64,000 nt of DNA, taken from the NCBI GenBank assembly GCA_029204225.1, contig CM055092.1:69527252-69591251 (forward strand). The letters are read 5' to 3'. The stretch comes from Diphasiastrum complanatum. Its lineage: Eukaryota > Streptophyta > Lycopodiopsida > Lycopodiales > Lycopodiaceae. The position numbers were made by a program, and so were the translations under genes. Positions 9,326 through 21,734 of the stretch are shown one piece after another. The notes under the pieces are model-generated. The model was not told the origin of the DNA. It worked only from the letters and a program-made list of their open reading frames with translations, and made no database searches. Numbering within the stretch: the first letter of the stretch is position 1; each line of letters begins with the position of its first letter.

Positions 9326-12142
9326 CACTCGTCCCACTTGGGATGAGGTGGATTGATGCCTGACAAAAAGTGGCGTTGCCCTTTTTGTCGAAAGCAGTTC
9401 ACAGGGAACGCAGGTTCGAGCACATTTGGGGGGATTGCGAGTCCGACCCACGGGGGGACGCTACGGGATCGGCGTTTGTAAGGTCATCCCCTCTGCGGAG
9501 AGGGCTCGCATTCTCGAGGCATATGCTAAGCCAGGTGCTGAGCCCGGCGAGCCGTCCATAGATGCCGCGGACTTTGTTTCCATTGGTGCACCCACTGCCA
9601 CCGCCCCCACCCCCACCGTCGCATCCGCACCCGCACCCGCCACCACCACCGCCTCCGCCACCCGTACCCCCTCCGCCTGTACTCCCCATCCACAGCCTCC
9701 ACTGCTGCACCTACGCTTGTGCCATCACTGTCAGATCTGCACGGTCCATCCACATCCTCCGCTTCCGCACCTACACCTATGCCACCACCTCCAGATCCGC
9801 ATCGTCCATCCACATCCTCCCAGCCATCCACATCCCGAGGCACTAGACAGATGTCCATGCCGGGATCATTCAGAGAGGGACAGCACAGAGAGGCCACCAG
9901 GACCATAGCACAGATGTTCTATGACCTGAACCTCCCTTTTATCATGGCATCATCCCGCATCTTTCGAGAGGCTATCTCGAAAGTTGCAGTTTGCGAGCCC
10001 GGCTACACACCACCCACAGCGGACGCACTACGCGGCCCTTTGCTCCAGGGGCGGGTTGCATCCGTCAAAGAGAGACTAGCCGCACTGCATGAGGCTTGGG
10101 ATAGATACGGCTGTTCCATCATGGCTGATGGGTGGACTGATCATCGGGGAGAGTGCATTCGGCCAAGTACATTTACGGCATCATCCGCGTAGCGATAGAG
10201 GAGGTCGGGCCACAACGCATTGTCCAGGTACAATTTTCTTTCATTAGTTGCTTGGTCATTTACTGCTTAATGTTGATACAAAAGTTTTGCGTAGTTTTCG
10301 ATTTATTGTAATGTGTTTCCAAGCTGTGAACTGATCGTGTGAACGTATCGCGAAAGGTTGTGACAGACAATGCGTCCAACTGCCGCGGTATGGGGGAGCT
10401 TCTTATGGCAAAGTACCCCTCCATTGTGTGGACTCCATGTGTCGCACACTCACTGGACCTCCCCCTGCATTCCATCGGGCGCCTGCCTTGGGTCAGTGAG
10501 ATTCTCACGAGGGCACTTGCGGTTGTGGACTTCGTCACACGCAAGTGCCACATGACTGCCCTTTTCCGCACATTCAGCAGGTAAGATGCTACTTATTTTT
10601 TGGCTCGTTCAAGATGCTTGTTTTTTTTTGGCTCGTTTCATGTGTGCCTCTCATTCCGTTTGTCAATGCAGGCTCGACTTGAAGAAGCCCGCTCGCACCC
10701 GCTTCGCCTTCCAGTTCATCATGCTTGAGCGGTTACATAAGCTCAAGGGTGATCTGCGGCGCATGGCTACTTCTGCAGAGTTCACCGCCATGGACCTGTC
10801 CGCGACCCCAAAGGGCTTGGCCTTCCACGACATCCTCTTCATGGAGCCTTTCTAGGTGGATATAGCTGATGGACGTCATGCGCCCCATCTACTCTATTCT
10901 AAGGCTCGTTGATCGTGAGGGGTGCACGATGGGCCTCATTTACGAGTTCATGGACCGTACGCTGTCGTTCTCTCAATTTCCCTGCGCGGGCTCAAGGGTA
11001 CTCACGCACATCGCTGCTCAACTGCAGGCACTGTCTGGGGCTATTCGGCGAGGACCTTGCACGTGTCCGAGAGAACAAGCTCTTGCTTGTATCATGGTGG
11101 GAGAGCTATGGCGCTGGACAGCCAGACCTGAGGACACTCGCGTTCCGAGTCCTTTCACAGGTATGTTGTTTAATCTCATTTGTCCAACCAGTTTTTGCAT
11201 TTTCTCTACAAGGTCAGTACTCACTCGAGTGGTTGCCAATTAATGCAGGACTATTCTGCTTGCGTGTGCGAGCGGAACTAGTCAGCGTTCAGCCTTGTTC
11301 ACACGAACAAGCGGAACCGTCTGACGACTGAGCGATGCAATGACTTGGTGTACTACAACACCAACACCAGGGTGGTTCGACGCATCACGGACAGCATGAG
11401 GGCAGGAGGCGTAGGCTCCCTACTCTTGCAGGTATATGTCTATGCTCTATCGTTTGCTTTCGTATTAGTTTAAGACATTCAGTTTAATGCCCTCACGGTT
11501 GCTTCGGCTATTCTCACGAATGATCGACTTCTGCAGGTCAATCTCGATGAGTGCCTGGCTACAGCGGCCGATCATGAGGCAGAGCCAGAGGTTGATCCAG
11601 ACGATGCCGCTTGACGTGCTATGCGGGGTGATCCTGAGGATGATGCTGATACCGATGAGACCAGCCCCCTTCCTAGTGACGTTCCATTGCCCTCCTCTGA
11701 TGATGAGCCCACATATGATTCAGACGAGACGGTCGACCTTGCAGGGGATGGTCCACGTGCCCCACCCAGTACTGCCGCATCACGCCCCCTTTCAGATGAT
11801 GGCTGGTCAGAGTTTGCGAGGGAGACAGAGGCTGCCGCCCAGAGATAGATTGCGCAGAGACGATTTAGAGCATCACAGGCAGTCGGTTCTTCTCAGACCC
11901 CTCGTGGCAGAGGGAGACCCCCATGCAGGAGTGTACCACAGAGGGTTCCTTCCGGCAGACCCAGAGGCAGGCCAGCCAAGAGGGGACGCACCGATGATTT
12001 TTCTAGTCATCTCTTGGCAGGCGTTGGCCCAGACTTGGAGGAGTCCCAGATGCCTCCAGACTCCCAGCCAGACTTTGTATTTGACACCCCTGAGGATGCA
12101 TCTAGCACGCAGAGGGATGATTTTTTTAGCACAGACTTGTAG
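9321..12142 (+). pseudogene. Family-1 BED-DUF659-hAT transposase, copy A (broken)
   Basis: The ATG follows the GA tract. The start encodes a BED zinc finger (WDEV, KWRCPFCRKQFTGN) damaged by small deletions. A long Pro/Ala/Ser low-complexity linker follows (9560-9840), then the DUF659 domain (MFYDLNLPFIMASS, GCSIMADGWTD, VVTDNASNCRGMGELL) and a hAT C-terminal dimerisation domain (WWESYGAGQPDLRTLAFRVLSQ, CVCERN). The acidic tail carries two AT-hook-like motifs (PRGRGRPP, PRGRPAKRG) and ends DDFFSTDL. Likely introns are 10229-10358, 10581-10671, 11160-11250 and one near 11432-11536. Part of the middle is missing after MDR (10955). A stop replaces the Trp of the usual CERNWS motif (11273-11275). 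The protein would cut and rejoin DNA at family-1 termini; this copy cannot. Confidence 0.85.
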
Positions 12143-12469
12143 ATATTGATACACACAAACTATCATGTATACTGGCATCAGATGAGATGTATGTATTTTT
12201 TTACAATTTATTCGTGTCATGGCTAGTTTATCATGATTGCTTACAAATGGTTAGCTCTGTGAAATTTGAATGGTTAGTTAGAAATGGTTTGCTCTGTGCA
12301 AGATGAGAGAGAGAGAGAGAGAGAGCGGACGTGGTATGGAAACTGTAAATGCTTGAGCTATTGTGGTACACAAGCGCATCTTCATGTCTCTCAGATCATA
12401 TGCATCATGTCCAATCATTGAACCCTAAACAGTAAACCCCACAGCCATAATCATCATACACAGCTACAC
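12143..12469 (+). other. Family-1 3' flank, truncated
   Basis: This stretch has the same words as the 3' side of copy B in reverse order (35380-35500 and 35100-35280 of this window), including a short GA tract at 12307-12326 where B has a long CT tract. Homology to family 1 stops around 12465, where family-2 sequence begins, so the 3' terminus of copy A is missing. Confidence 0.6.
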
Positions 12470-12740
12470 AAAAATTGAGAGCAGATGCACTTCACAGAAA
12501 TACACCCCCCCTGATAGCATTTCATAAACACATACATTACATTGCAACACACCAAGCACGCGTTGCACAGAAAAAACACCGTACATTAATTCATCAAATG
12601 TACAATACGTATTCCCGCCATATACGGCTAGGGCTGTTCTTTACACTATGTTAGACACTAAACGCTGCCTCATCTACTGCCGAAAATTACATAACAACAG
12701 TCAGCCACATACGGCTAGACCCCATCTATTCTAAACATTC

Positions 12741-13085
12741 CTATGGATCCTCCACTGACTCCTCGCCCTCGTCAAGTGCATTGTTCTGTCGCTCTCGCTC
12801 TACCTCCCGATTAGCCTGACGGCGGGCCGCCCTTTCCCTGACCATGATGAGCTGTCGTCGTGTGAAGTTCATTCCAATCTGCTCATCCAAATCCAGCTCG
12901 ACAACGGGCGCAGGGGCCGCAGCGGGGGCGGGTGGCTCCGGTTCCGAATTTCTCTGTCGAGTCTGTCGCAACATCTCTGCAATGTCTGCCTCTTGCTTCC
13001 GATGCCTTTCGTTGTGCCTTCGGACATCTTCCTCGAGCTTCCTCCTAGCTTCGCCCTCGGGCTTCGGTGGTATGCGCTCCGCCAT
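12741..13085 (-). CDS. Accessory protein of family-2 transposon, copy 1
   Basis: A 114-codon intact frame. The protein starts MAERIPPKPEGEARRKLEED and is highly charged and mostly helical: an N-terminal Arg/Glu/Lys-rich heptad-like region (residues ~10-45), a Pro/Ala linker, a conserved core (ELDLDEQIGMNFTRRQL), an Arg-rich helix and an acidic tail ending GEESVEDP. I recognise no known domain. Two further copies occur in this window (32686-33132 and 41542-41907); the N-terminal half and core are nearly identical in all three, although the transposase genes are all broken. A nucleic-acid-binding or coiled-coil partner role for the transposase is possible but is inference. Start chosen as the MAER methionine shared by the three copies. 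Confidence 0.7.
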   Translation of the reverse strand: MAERIPPKPEGEARRKLEEDVRRHNERHRKQEADIAEMLRQTRQRNSEPEPPAPAAAPAPVVELDLDEQIGMNFTRRQLIMVRERAARRQANREVERERQNNALDEGEESVEDP

Positions 13086-13272
13086 CTCACGACGTCCTAT
13101 TTCTCAAACTAACTCACAGCCTCTCACAGCCTCTCATTGGCTCCCTCACATCCTCTCACAATGCCTCTCACAACCGCCCTCTCACAGCCTCTCTCTCACA
13201 GCCTCTCACTGGCTCTCTCACAGCCTCTAAAAAAGTCTCTCACAATGCCTCTCACAATGGCCTTGTGAGTGC

Positions 13273-13280
13273 CTATTTAA
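13273..13280 (-). promoter_or_regulatory. TATA-like box of accessory gene copy 1
   Basis: TTAAATAG on the minus strand, about 190 bp before the ATG. The equivalent position holds ATAAATAG in C2 (33305-33312) and TTAAATAG in D (41416-41423). It lies between upstream CCCATGTG-type repeats and downstream CTCTCACAGCCTC repeats in all three. Confidence 0.5.
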
Positions 13281-13487
13281 CACCACAGCATGTTTCCCCA
13301 TGTGCAGTTGTTCATGATCCCTCCATGGCCTGCTCCCCCACAGTGCCCATGTGCTACTGTACCTGCCCCCATGTGTAGCTCCCCCACGTGCTGCACTCCG
13401 ATTGGGCCCGTGGTCTGCTCCCCCACAGTGCCCATGTGACATTGTACCTGCCCCGATTTGCTGCCCATGTGACGTTGTACCTCCCAG

Positions 13488-13542
13488 AACCCTAAACCTA
13501 TCTCATCACATAGGGCCTATGTGATGAGATAGGTTTAGGGTT
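13488..13542. repeat. 55-bp near-perfect palindrome
   Basis: Two 27-bp arms (13488-13514 and 13516-13542) are exact reverse complements around a single G. The outer parts of the arms are CCTAAACC/GGTTTAGG, which resemble plant telomeric sequence. It sits at the junction between the family-2 fragment and the flank of R2. Confidence 0.9.
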
Positions 13543-13739
13543 TAGGGTGATGAGATGGTACTGTGTAGGTCTTGAACTTCCCTGTGTTGAATGACACTGT
13601 GGAGCATAAGTAATTAGTAAGTTGTTGAGGTTCATCCGGGGAGCGCAGCGTTTACCTATATTTATATAATAGTATAATATAGATTCGTCAGGGAGAGAGA
13701 GATAGCGAGGGCACGAGACAGAGTTTTGGAGACTCAAAA

Positions 13740-16700
13740 AATATACCTATTCTGGTTCCTCCGATGGGAATCTTCTAGAGAATTGGTTTGCTAAGCTTGA
13801 TACTTATTTCCAGATCTACCCTAAAACTGACGTTCAGAAGATCCAGTTAGCCGCCTTACATCTAGATGGTCGGGCTACCACTTGGTGGAGGGTTTTTCGT
13901 TCTGATCCTGAACGAGAGGGGATGCATTTATGGCCATCTTTTCGCCGCGACCTTCGCCATGCTATGATTGATCCTCAGTGGCTGAGTCGCCAACGTGATC
14001 TCTTTCGTAATCTGACTCATACTAGCGTCCTGGCTTCCTACACAGATCAGTTCACAAGGCTATTTTACCTCTTTTCAAACTTACATCCTGCTGAGCTCAT
14101 CTCACGCTACATTGCAAGACTTCGAGGTGCCTTACGATATGATGTCGCATCTTTTCGACCCCATACTCTTTCTGATGCTATGTCTCTTGCTAGTACTCTA
14201 CAGCATAAGTACCCTGATACACCATTTTCCCGTTTTTCCCGCCCTCATCCCCCCTCAGTTTCTACTCCACCCCCTACATTGCCTTCCTCCTCTATTGTTC
14301 TTTCTACCACACGTCCTCCTATTCCTCGCCCTGCTTTTGTCCGCCGTTACACATTCCGCAGAGTTTGCCGACATTCAGCAGAAACGTCTCTGTTTCCGTT
14401 GTAAGAGTCCAGACCACCTTGCTCGTGATTGTGGCTTGACTCCTCTTACTACTGCTGTTTTCTATCATGAGGGCACTGACACTGACGATTCTGATATCTA
14501 TATCCATATCTCCAACGACCTTGATCATGTGTCTAAGCCTTCTTCTGACCTCCTACCAGCTACTTGTCATGCCCAGCTTGCTTATGCTACCTGGACTGGG
14601 CGTCCTGGTCCTCGATCCATTCGGTTACGCATACGCATTATTGGACGGAAATATATTGTTTTAGTGGGTACAGGCAGCACACATTCCTTTATCAGCAGTT
14701 ACGTCTCCAGTCAGATCCGTGCTTCACCTATTCCTGCGCCACAGCCTCTCAATGTTGAGGTTGCCAGTTCTCATTCTTTCTCTAGCTCTCAGATGTTCCA
14801 GGGCTTGGCATACCGCATTGGGGATTTTTCTGGACAGGCGGATCTTTATATTATTCCCATGGAGCGCTATGATCTTATTCTTGGTGCTGATTGGTTTGCT
14901 TCTCTTGGTGCCGTTACACTGGATTTGACACGGCAGACACTCACTTTTGTGCATGATTCAATTACCCACTCCCTTGTTGGCATCGATTCCCAGGGAGATT
15001 ATCAGCTGATCAGTGGGAAACAGTTTATGCGTAGCCTACCTAAGGCTCATTGTGCGGCTCTCTTATGTGTACAGCGTGCTACAACAGCTCCTTCAGTCGC
15101 CATTTCACCACCACCAGGTGTTCCTCAGGTGATATCTGACCTCTGACATCAGTATGCTTATGTCTTTTCAGAACCTACGCCCTGGGTCTGCTCCTCCCTC
15201 CCGTCCTCCCTACCACATGTCTAAGTCTAAGCGTGATGAGGTTGAGCTTCAAATTTCTGCATTATTAGACCAGGGTCTTATTGTTCCCAGCCATAGCCCT
15301 TTTGGTGCCCTTGTTCTCCTTGTTCGTAAGAAAGATGGCACCAAACGTCTTTGCGTAGACTATCGTGCCCTCAATAAGCTAACTATCCGTAACCAGTACC
15401 CTATCCCTCACATGGATGACCTATTTGATCAGCTTGGCACTTCCCAGATTTTTTCCAAGATAGACCTTCGTTTTGGATATTACCAGATTAGGATGCACTC
15501 CTCTGACGAACATAAGACTGCTTTCCGTACCCATCTTGGCTTATAGAATTTTGCGTGCTTCCTTTTGGTGTTACTAATGGTCCTCCTACGTTTCAGAATG
15601 TTATGAATAATATTATGCGTCCACTTCTTGGTCATTGTATTTTAGTTTATTTCGACGACATTCTCATTTTTTGGACCTCCCTTGACGAGCATGTGTCCCA
15701 TCTCACGTCTGTATTTCAGTTACTCATTCACCATCATTTGTTTGCCAAACTGTCTAAATGTTCTTTCGCCGTTGCTGAATTTGAATTTCTTGGGTTTCTT
15801 ATTTTTGATGGGTGTATTCGCCTTGATCCTCATAAGGTTCAGGCTATCCAGGACTGGCCTACACCAAATGATGTTCACCGTGTTCGTATGTTCCTCGGTT
15901 TAGCCACTCACCTTCGTCGCCCTGTTCCACACCACTGTGGCTGCTCCTCTTCATGCTCTTCTAAAGAAATCTCGTACATTTCTGTGGACCCCTAATTGTC
16001 AGACAGCCTTTGATACCCTTCGCCGCGCTATTGTTGATGTCGCTGTTATGTGCTTACCTCGCTTTGACCAGAAATTTATTGTTGAGACTGATGCTAGTTC
16101 CGTTGGTTTGGGTGCCTTACTTCGCCAGTCCCAGTGTATCATTGCTTATGAGTCATGACGGCTTCGCTCTTATGAGCAACGATATTTTGTCCACAAGAAA
16201 GAGCTTCTCGCCATTATCTATGCTCTTAAGAAGTCGCGTCACTACCTGTATCGTATACCCTTTGACATTGTTCCTGACCACCAGTCTCTCCGTTATCTGT
16301 TATCCCAGCAGGACCTTAGCGATCGTCAGTTTCGTTGGTTGCAATTTTTACAATCCTTTGAGTTTTTTATCTTATATCGTCCTAGCCTTTCAAACGCCGC
16401 TGCCGATGCTTTTATCCCGTCTGCCCGCTTTGTTACACACACTTGTTGCCACCATTCCTACCTGGTTTAATGATCTTCCCTCTGCTTATCTCACTTGTCC
16501 TGACTTTCGTGATGTTTATAGTTCTGCACCTCCTGTTTCTTCTTGTCCACACCAGGTCTATTCCATCCTTGATCATCGTCTTTATCATTTTGGGTCTTTC
16601 TGTATACCTAGCTCCTTGCCTCTTCGCCCCCAGTTATTGTCTGATGCTCATTCCTCCCCTGTTGGTGGCCATTTTGGATTTCAAAAGTCTTATGCTCGTC

Positions 16701-16819
16701 TTAAGGACCACTTTTACTGGCCATCCATGAAGTTTGAGCTAGCCCTTCTTATTCGTAACTGCACTTTCTGTGCCCGCAATAAATATTCTCATGCTAATCT
16801 ACCTGCTATTCCCGTCAAC
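13740..16819 (+). pseudogene. R2: old chromovirus, gag to integrase zinc domain
   Basis: Plus-strand gypsy frames broken by many shifts and stops. Gag (13740-14404) has FAKLDTYFQIYPKTDVQK and RATTWWRVF. A CX2CX4HX4C knuckle (CFRCKSPDHLARDC, near 14390) is followed by a protease in which the catalytic Asp is replaced by Gly (VGTGSTHSFI, near 14665). Reverse transcriptase spans 15154-15995, with [10 protein letters not shown] and FDDIL in place of the usual YLDD or FLDD. RNase H follows (ETDASSVGLGALL, 16080-16430), then the integrase HHCC zinc domain (GHFGFQKSYARLKDHFYWPSM to CTFCARNK, 16640-16790). The integrase core is missing because R3 occupies its place; the C-terminal part resumes at 22641. 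The N-terminus of gag and the 5' LTR are absent. Confidence 0.85.
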
Positions 16820-17185
16820 TGGCACATGGCATCCACCTGTGGGTGATCAGTCCACTTGGCATGCCTGGCCCCTGTGACCTGTGAATACTGAGTGACTCCT
16901 AGGGTACCACCCCCGTGCCCCGCCAAAGACCTGTGACCCTCTTGGTCACCCCGACTACTTGCCGGCTAGCATCTCGTCACTAACGGCTAGGGTCCCGACG
17001 GTCAAGACACACCGCATCTCTGACAGCTTGTCAGGCAGCCACATCGGGTCACTGCTCGTGACGCACCGGTCCCAACTTGGGACAGATGTCCTCGTCGGTC
17101 ACCGATCCTTGCCAACACTAGGCCTAAGGCCCTTTGGTAACCGGCCGTGTCGAGGTCATGATAGAGTCGTAACTGGACTCTAACA
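16820..17185 (-). repeat. R3 3' LTR (inner edge clear, outer edge approximate)
   Basis: Read on the minus strand it begins TGTTAGAGTCC right after a purine-rich tract (complement of 17186-17203). The outer end, GCCATGTGCCA at 16820, is a guess based on the CA rule and on the end of R2 coding similarity. Without a second LTR the boundary cannot be checked here. Confidence 0.5.
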
Positions 17186-17206
17186 ATCCTTCCCTCCTCT
17201 GGCAAG

Positions 17207-18617
17207 TCATCGGTCCTCGATGACAAACTCTAGGTAAGACTTCTGCAACGCCTGTCGCGTCTCCCAGGTAGCATCTGACAACGGATGGCCTTTCCAAGTT
17301 ACTAGATACTCTTGAAGGAGACAATTTCGCAATCGTCGCTCCCTTCGATCTAGGATTCTGTCTGGCCCATAACCTGTGGTGTCTTTCTCCTCAAGAGACA
17401 CTAGACCTTCCAACAGGCTACCACCATCGTGCAAACATTTCTTCAGTTTGCTAACATGGAATACTGGATGCACCTTGCATCTTGCAGGTAGATGTAGCTT
17501 ATAAGCTACTTGGCTCACCTTCTTAATGATCAACCATGGTCCACAATACCTAGGAGATAACTTGGCGCACTTTCCTGTACGTAGCACCTTCGACTTCGAA
17601 GGGACTAGTAAATACACCCAATCTCCATTCTCAAATTCCCGATAGGTAGGGTTCTCACGATCATAACTCTCTGCCCTAGCTACAGCTTTGGACAAGTTAT
17701 CTCGTGCCAACTCTAGCTTCTGCTGCATCTGAGCCAAAAACTCTACAGCACTAGGTACCCTATGCGGAATCCCTGTGATTGCAGGATTCAATGGCCTGAA
17801 ACCATAATTGAGCTCAAATGGACTCAATCCAGTGGACGCATGTCTCTTATCATTGTACGCGAACTCCAATAGCGGTAAATGCTTTACCCAGTCTGTTTGC
17901 GTACTACTAACATATGCCCTAAGCATATCTTCCAAGATCTGATTCACTCGCTGTTTGACCATCCGTTTGAGGATGCTCCGAGCTACTCATCCGCAACTGT
18001 GTTCCCAGCTTGGCGAACACCTCAATCCAGAAATTTCCCGTAAACTTGGGATCCCTGTCAGAAACAATGGACTTTGGAAGACCATGTAACCTGACAATAT
18101 TCTGAATAAACAACTCAGCCACTTGCGGAGCTTCGACCTTCTTGGTCGTTGCGATGAAATGAGCCATCTTGGAAAACCTGCCTACCACTACCATAACAGA
18201 ATTGAATCCATTCTGGGCCTTGGGTAGCCCAACAATAAAATCCATAGAGATGCTTTCCCACCTTCCTGTAGGTATCTCAAGCGGATGTAGCAAGCCCGGA
18301 GGACTTACTCTCTCGGCCTTGTTCACTTGACAAGTCGTGCAACGCTGGACATACTCTCTTACATTCCACTGCAATTGTGGCCAGAAAAAATGCCTTCTTA
18401 AAATACCAGGGTGCCCTGTGCAGGGAATATCATGGCATTCATGAAGTATCTTACCACGAAGATCCTTCACGTCTGGCACGAAAACTCTTCCATTTCTCAA
18501 TAACATACCATATTTCACGGTGTATGTTAGATATGTACTGGTGTGTGCCTCTACGAAAGCGACAGTCTCGACTGACTCTTCCGTTTGGTCGACTACCTTG
18601 CGCGCATTTGGCCACAC
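17207..18617 (-). pseudogene. R3 integrase and chromodomain
   Basis: Two overlapping frames (18617-17919 and 17962-17207) give one integrase with a frameshift near 17940, just after DGQT. The zinc domain (ECHDIPCTGHPGILRRHFFW, then [12 protein letters not shown]) lacks a few residues compared with R1. The DDE core is otherwise recognisable ([39 protein letters not shown]). The second frame has [20 protein letters not shown] and a chromodomain (EYLVTWKGHPLSDATWE) ending FVIEDR. The first catalytic block is normal, but the frameshift separates it from the rest. Confidence 0.85.
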
Positions 18618-18778
18618 ACGCTAACAATGCGGGTCCTTTTCTTGAGCCTTCTTAATCTCATCCATGAGACCATTGTCAACCACAGTAAAGCTCATCAGAT
18701 GCAGTATACGAGATAGTGCATCAGCGACCACATTTTCCTTCCCTCTTCGGAAGCATATTTCCAAGTGAAATTCCTGCA

Positions 18779-20059
18779 TCAGCTCGGAGCATACAACTCT
18801 TGCTCGTGTGTAGGATATCTCTGTTGAGCTGGTGTCAACTTCTTACTCTCAAAGGCTACTGGTCTACCCTCTTGGCTCAACACTGCACCTACGGCAATGT
18901 TACTTGCATCCGTCTCCAGGTCAAAAGGTTTCTGGGTATCCACAATCTTGAGGACTGGAACCGCGGCCACAGACTCCTTCAAGTTCTCAAAACGTTGCTG
19001 AGCTTCATCATCCCATCGAACCCCAGTATTGTTTTTCCTTAACTGGTCCATTAAAGGAGCAGCTATTTAGGAATAATTCCTAACAAATCGCTGGTAGAAC
19101 TTACAAAAACCTAAGAAAGATTGTAATTGGCGTATATCGGCCTCGACCACTTCTTAACCATAGCCACCTTAGCTGGGTCAACCGAAATACCCTCAGCTGT
19201 CACTACGTGACCCAAATACTCGACCAGTTTTACACAACTCTATCTTCTGAGCATTGGCATACAAGACAGAAGCTTGTAACTTGCCCAATACGGTCTTGAG
19301 ATGAACCTCATGCTCCTCGACCGCTTTACTAAAATATATCGTCAATAAAATTGACGACAAACTTGCCCATATAGTCTCGCAAGACATCGTTCATGAGCAT
19401 CATGAACGTGGCTGGGGCATTGGTTAACCCAAATGGCATAACCAAAAATTCATAATGACCGAAACGGGTTCAAAAGGCCGTCTTCTGGACGTCTTCATCT
19501 CGAATCCGTATTCGATGGTATCCACTTTTGAGATCTATCTTACTGAAAATGGTTGCACCTTGCAACGCATCCAGTAGATTATCAATCCTGAGGTGATCTT
19601 ATTCAATCCCCTGTAATCGCCACACATCCGGAGACTACCATCCTTTTTCTTAACAAGTAAAATAGGAGAGGCGAAAGGTGAATAACTCAGATGGATGTAC
19701 CCCAGCTTGAGATACTCCTCCAACATTTTTCTGACTTACTCTTCCTCTTTTAGCCTCATCCTATAAGGAGGCCTACATACCGGACTTGCCCCTGGAACGA
19801 GCTCAATATGATGATCAACGTTCCGACTAGGCGGCAATCCCTCTGGCATATTACTAATTAGCACGTGTTTAAATTGAGTGCGAATAGACTTCTCCAACTC
19901 ACTTGCTGGGTCACATCTAGGCTGTACTGAAAATGCATGTGCACTAGGGGATGCAAAAGTAAATGAAGCTTCTTGTGGTTTATTAGTGAGTGTGCTTATC
20001 TGATTATTACCAACATAAGAATCAAAACTGGAATCAACATTCACATAACATAACCACAA
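18779..20059 (-). pseudogene. R3 reverse transcriptase and RNase H remnants
   Basis: Frames 20059-19736 (EGLPPSRNVDHHIELVPGAS), 19726-19535 ([17 protein letters not shown]), 19387-19193 (around and after the catalytic box, which is shifted) and 19051-18779 (RNase H, ETDASNIAVGAVLSQEGRPV) together cover the domain. Several stops and shifts and a deletion at the end of RNase H break it. Confidence 0.8.
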
Positions 20060-20130
20060 ATACTAAGTCTCCGTTCTCTTTATTTGCATACAGGTAACAA
20101 GAGGACCCTCAACAGATGGTCTCTCCCGCT

Positions 20131-21734
20131 TTAAGACATGAGACATATCCTAATGCCCGAACTTATACACATGTGACTTAAATCTATAGCGGGCTGCTTA
20201 CTTGCATGCCACCACTTACCAAGTACAATATCAAACTTAGCTAGTTTAGTAATTTCAAAATCTGACTTCTCGGTATACGTCTGAATAGACAAAGATGCCC
20301 GAGAGATTCTTTCATCCCAAACCTCTGTTCCCTTACCATCTGGCATCTCCACAGTATACCGGTAATCAGATGGAACAGTAGCCAAGCGAAACTTTCTCAC
20401 CACGCAAGAATTGAAAATAGTATGCGAGGAACCGGTGTCAAAAAGGACGAGCACGTCATGACCTTCTAGCTTTCCCCTCATGCGTATCAGTTCACCATCT
20501 GGAAACTGATAAGCTTCACGCGCCTTGGTGGACAAATAACAATTTGGTGCCTTTGGAACAAGCTTCCGCACAGAAATAGTCATGACACGACGAATGTCCT
20601 CATCATCACTTACCAACAAGTCATCCAAAAGTTTCCTCATCCTTGCCCTCATCTTGACGTTGTATAGTATGGAGCTTCTTGCCCGTATGTCGAGGACAAT
20701 CTTTGAAAAGATGCTTGCCAAGACTAAAAAAAACATAATCCGTCTTTCTTGGCCTTTTCCATTTGCTCAGGACTGAGGGGAGACTTGTGGTAAGCACGAT
20801 GAGCCATAGGAGATCCCGCCTTGTGCTTCAAAGTCTGCTGCATCTGGATAGGATTCTTCTGCGAAAAACCTTTTTGACCAGCTTGGCCAGGCTTTCGCAA
20901 ACCCTTCTTCTGAGGCCAGCTTGGTGCTCCAGATTCAGCCTTGGTGCGCACATTACCTTCAAAGTTGAGAGTTGTAGCAACTGCCTCTTCTAAGGTTTTA
21001 CATCCTTCATTCAGCACTGAAGGCCTCAACTCTTCACGAAGGCCAAATATAAACTTGTGGACTACTAGCCACTCAAGAATCTCTTCTGGAATCTTGATAA
21101 GCATCTCACGATACTTGTCGGCATATTCCTGCACCATGTACTGCCTCTGACGATGCAAAAACCAAGCATCCGTCGCACGCACATGTTCATGTGGAGGAAT
21201 GAACTGAGCTCTGAAAGCTCGCTTAAACTCGAGCCAGGTGGATGGAGCCTGATTAGACTTCAACAACTTGCGCCACCACCTGTCAGCAAAATCAGTGAAA
21301 TGGTAAGCAGCTTTGCGGACCCGCCAACCCTCATCAATTGGGGACTGCTTCAAATCAAAATACTCTTCCCACTTATGCAACCACTAATCCACGATGTCAG
21401 TATTGCGTTGGGAAGTGTTTCCTGCGAAACGGGTAGGTTTAATATCTTTGTCTTCTGGGTAGGGTGGAGGTAACACAGAACGAACAGCAGAAGACAGATA
21501 AGGCAGAGCATACTACGAGGAAGATGCATAACCACCAGCTACCATCATCGCTCGCATCTCTGCGACGGTCTTTTCCACACTATCTATGCGAGCTCGCATA
21601 GAAGGGGAAGTACCAGCAGGCGAACGGGCAGCCACTGTAGGCGGATTATGAGTAGGGCTAAGCACAGGGCTGGGTGGTGGGGATGGGAGAGCAACGGGTG
21701 GACTAAGTGAAATATCGACTCTATCATCATCCAT
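20131..21734 (-). pseudogene. R3 Gag and protease
   Basis: The likely start is MDDDRVDISLSPP (21734), followed by a Pro/Ser-rich region and a short helix. Stops lie near 21510 and 21385. The Gag core is HKWEEYFDLKQSPIDEGW and FADRWWRKLLKSNQAPSTW. The zinc knuckle near 20725 is broken by a shift (only GLCFF remains in frame). The protease frame 20736-20131 keeps the usual active site (LFDTGSSHTIF) and ends FDIVLGKWW. Confidence 0.8.

Larger units (their letters stand above)
12470..13493 (-). mobile_element. Family-2 fragment carrying the accessory gene
   Basis: The fragment is collinear with 40985-42190 of element D in reverse orientation: the distal 3' region, the accessory ORF, and the repeat-rich upstream region. 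It lacks the GGTACC termini. Its left edge joins the truncated 3' flank of copy A. Its right edge (CCCAGAACCC) meets a 55-bp palindrome exactly where D and C2 continue towards their terminus. Confidence 0.75.

Noticed and set aside
9399-9906. Gly-rich and Pro-rich frames on both strands in the transposase linker
   Set aside because: Shadow frames of the Pro/Ala/Ser linker; the collinear frame between BED and DUF659 is the coding one.
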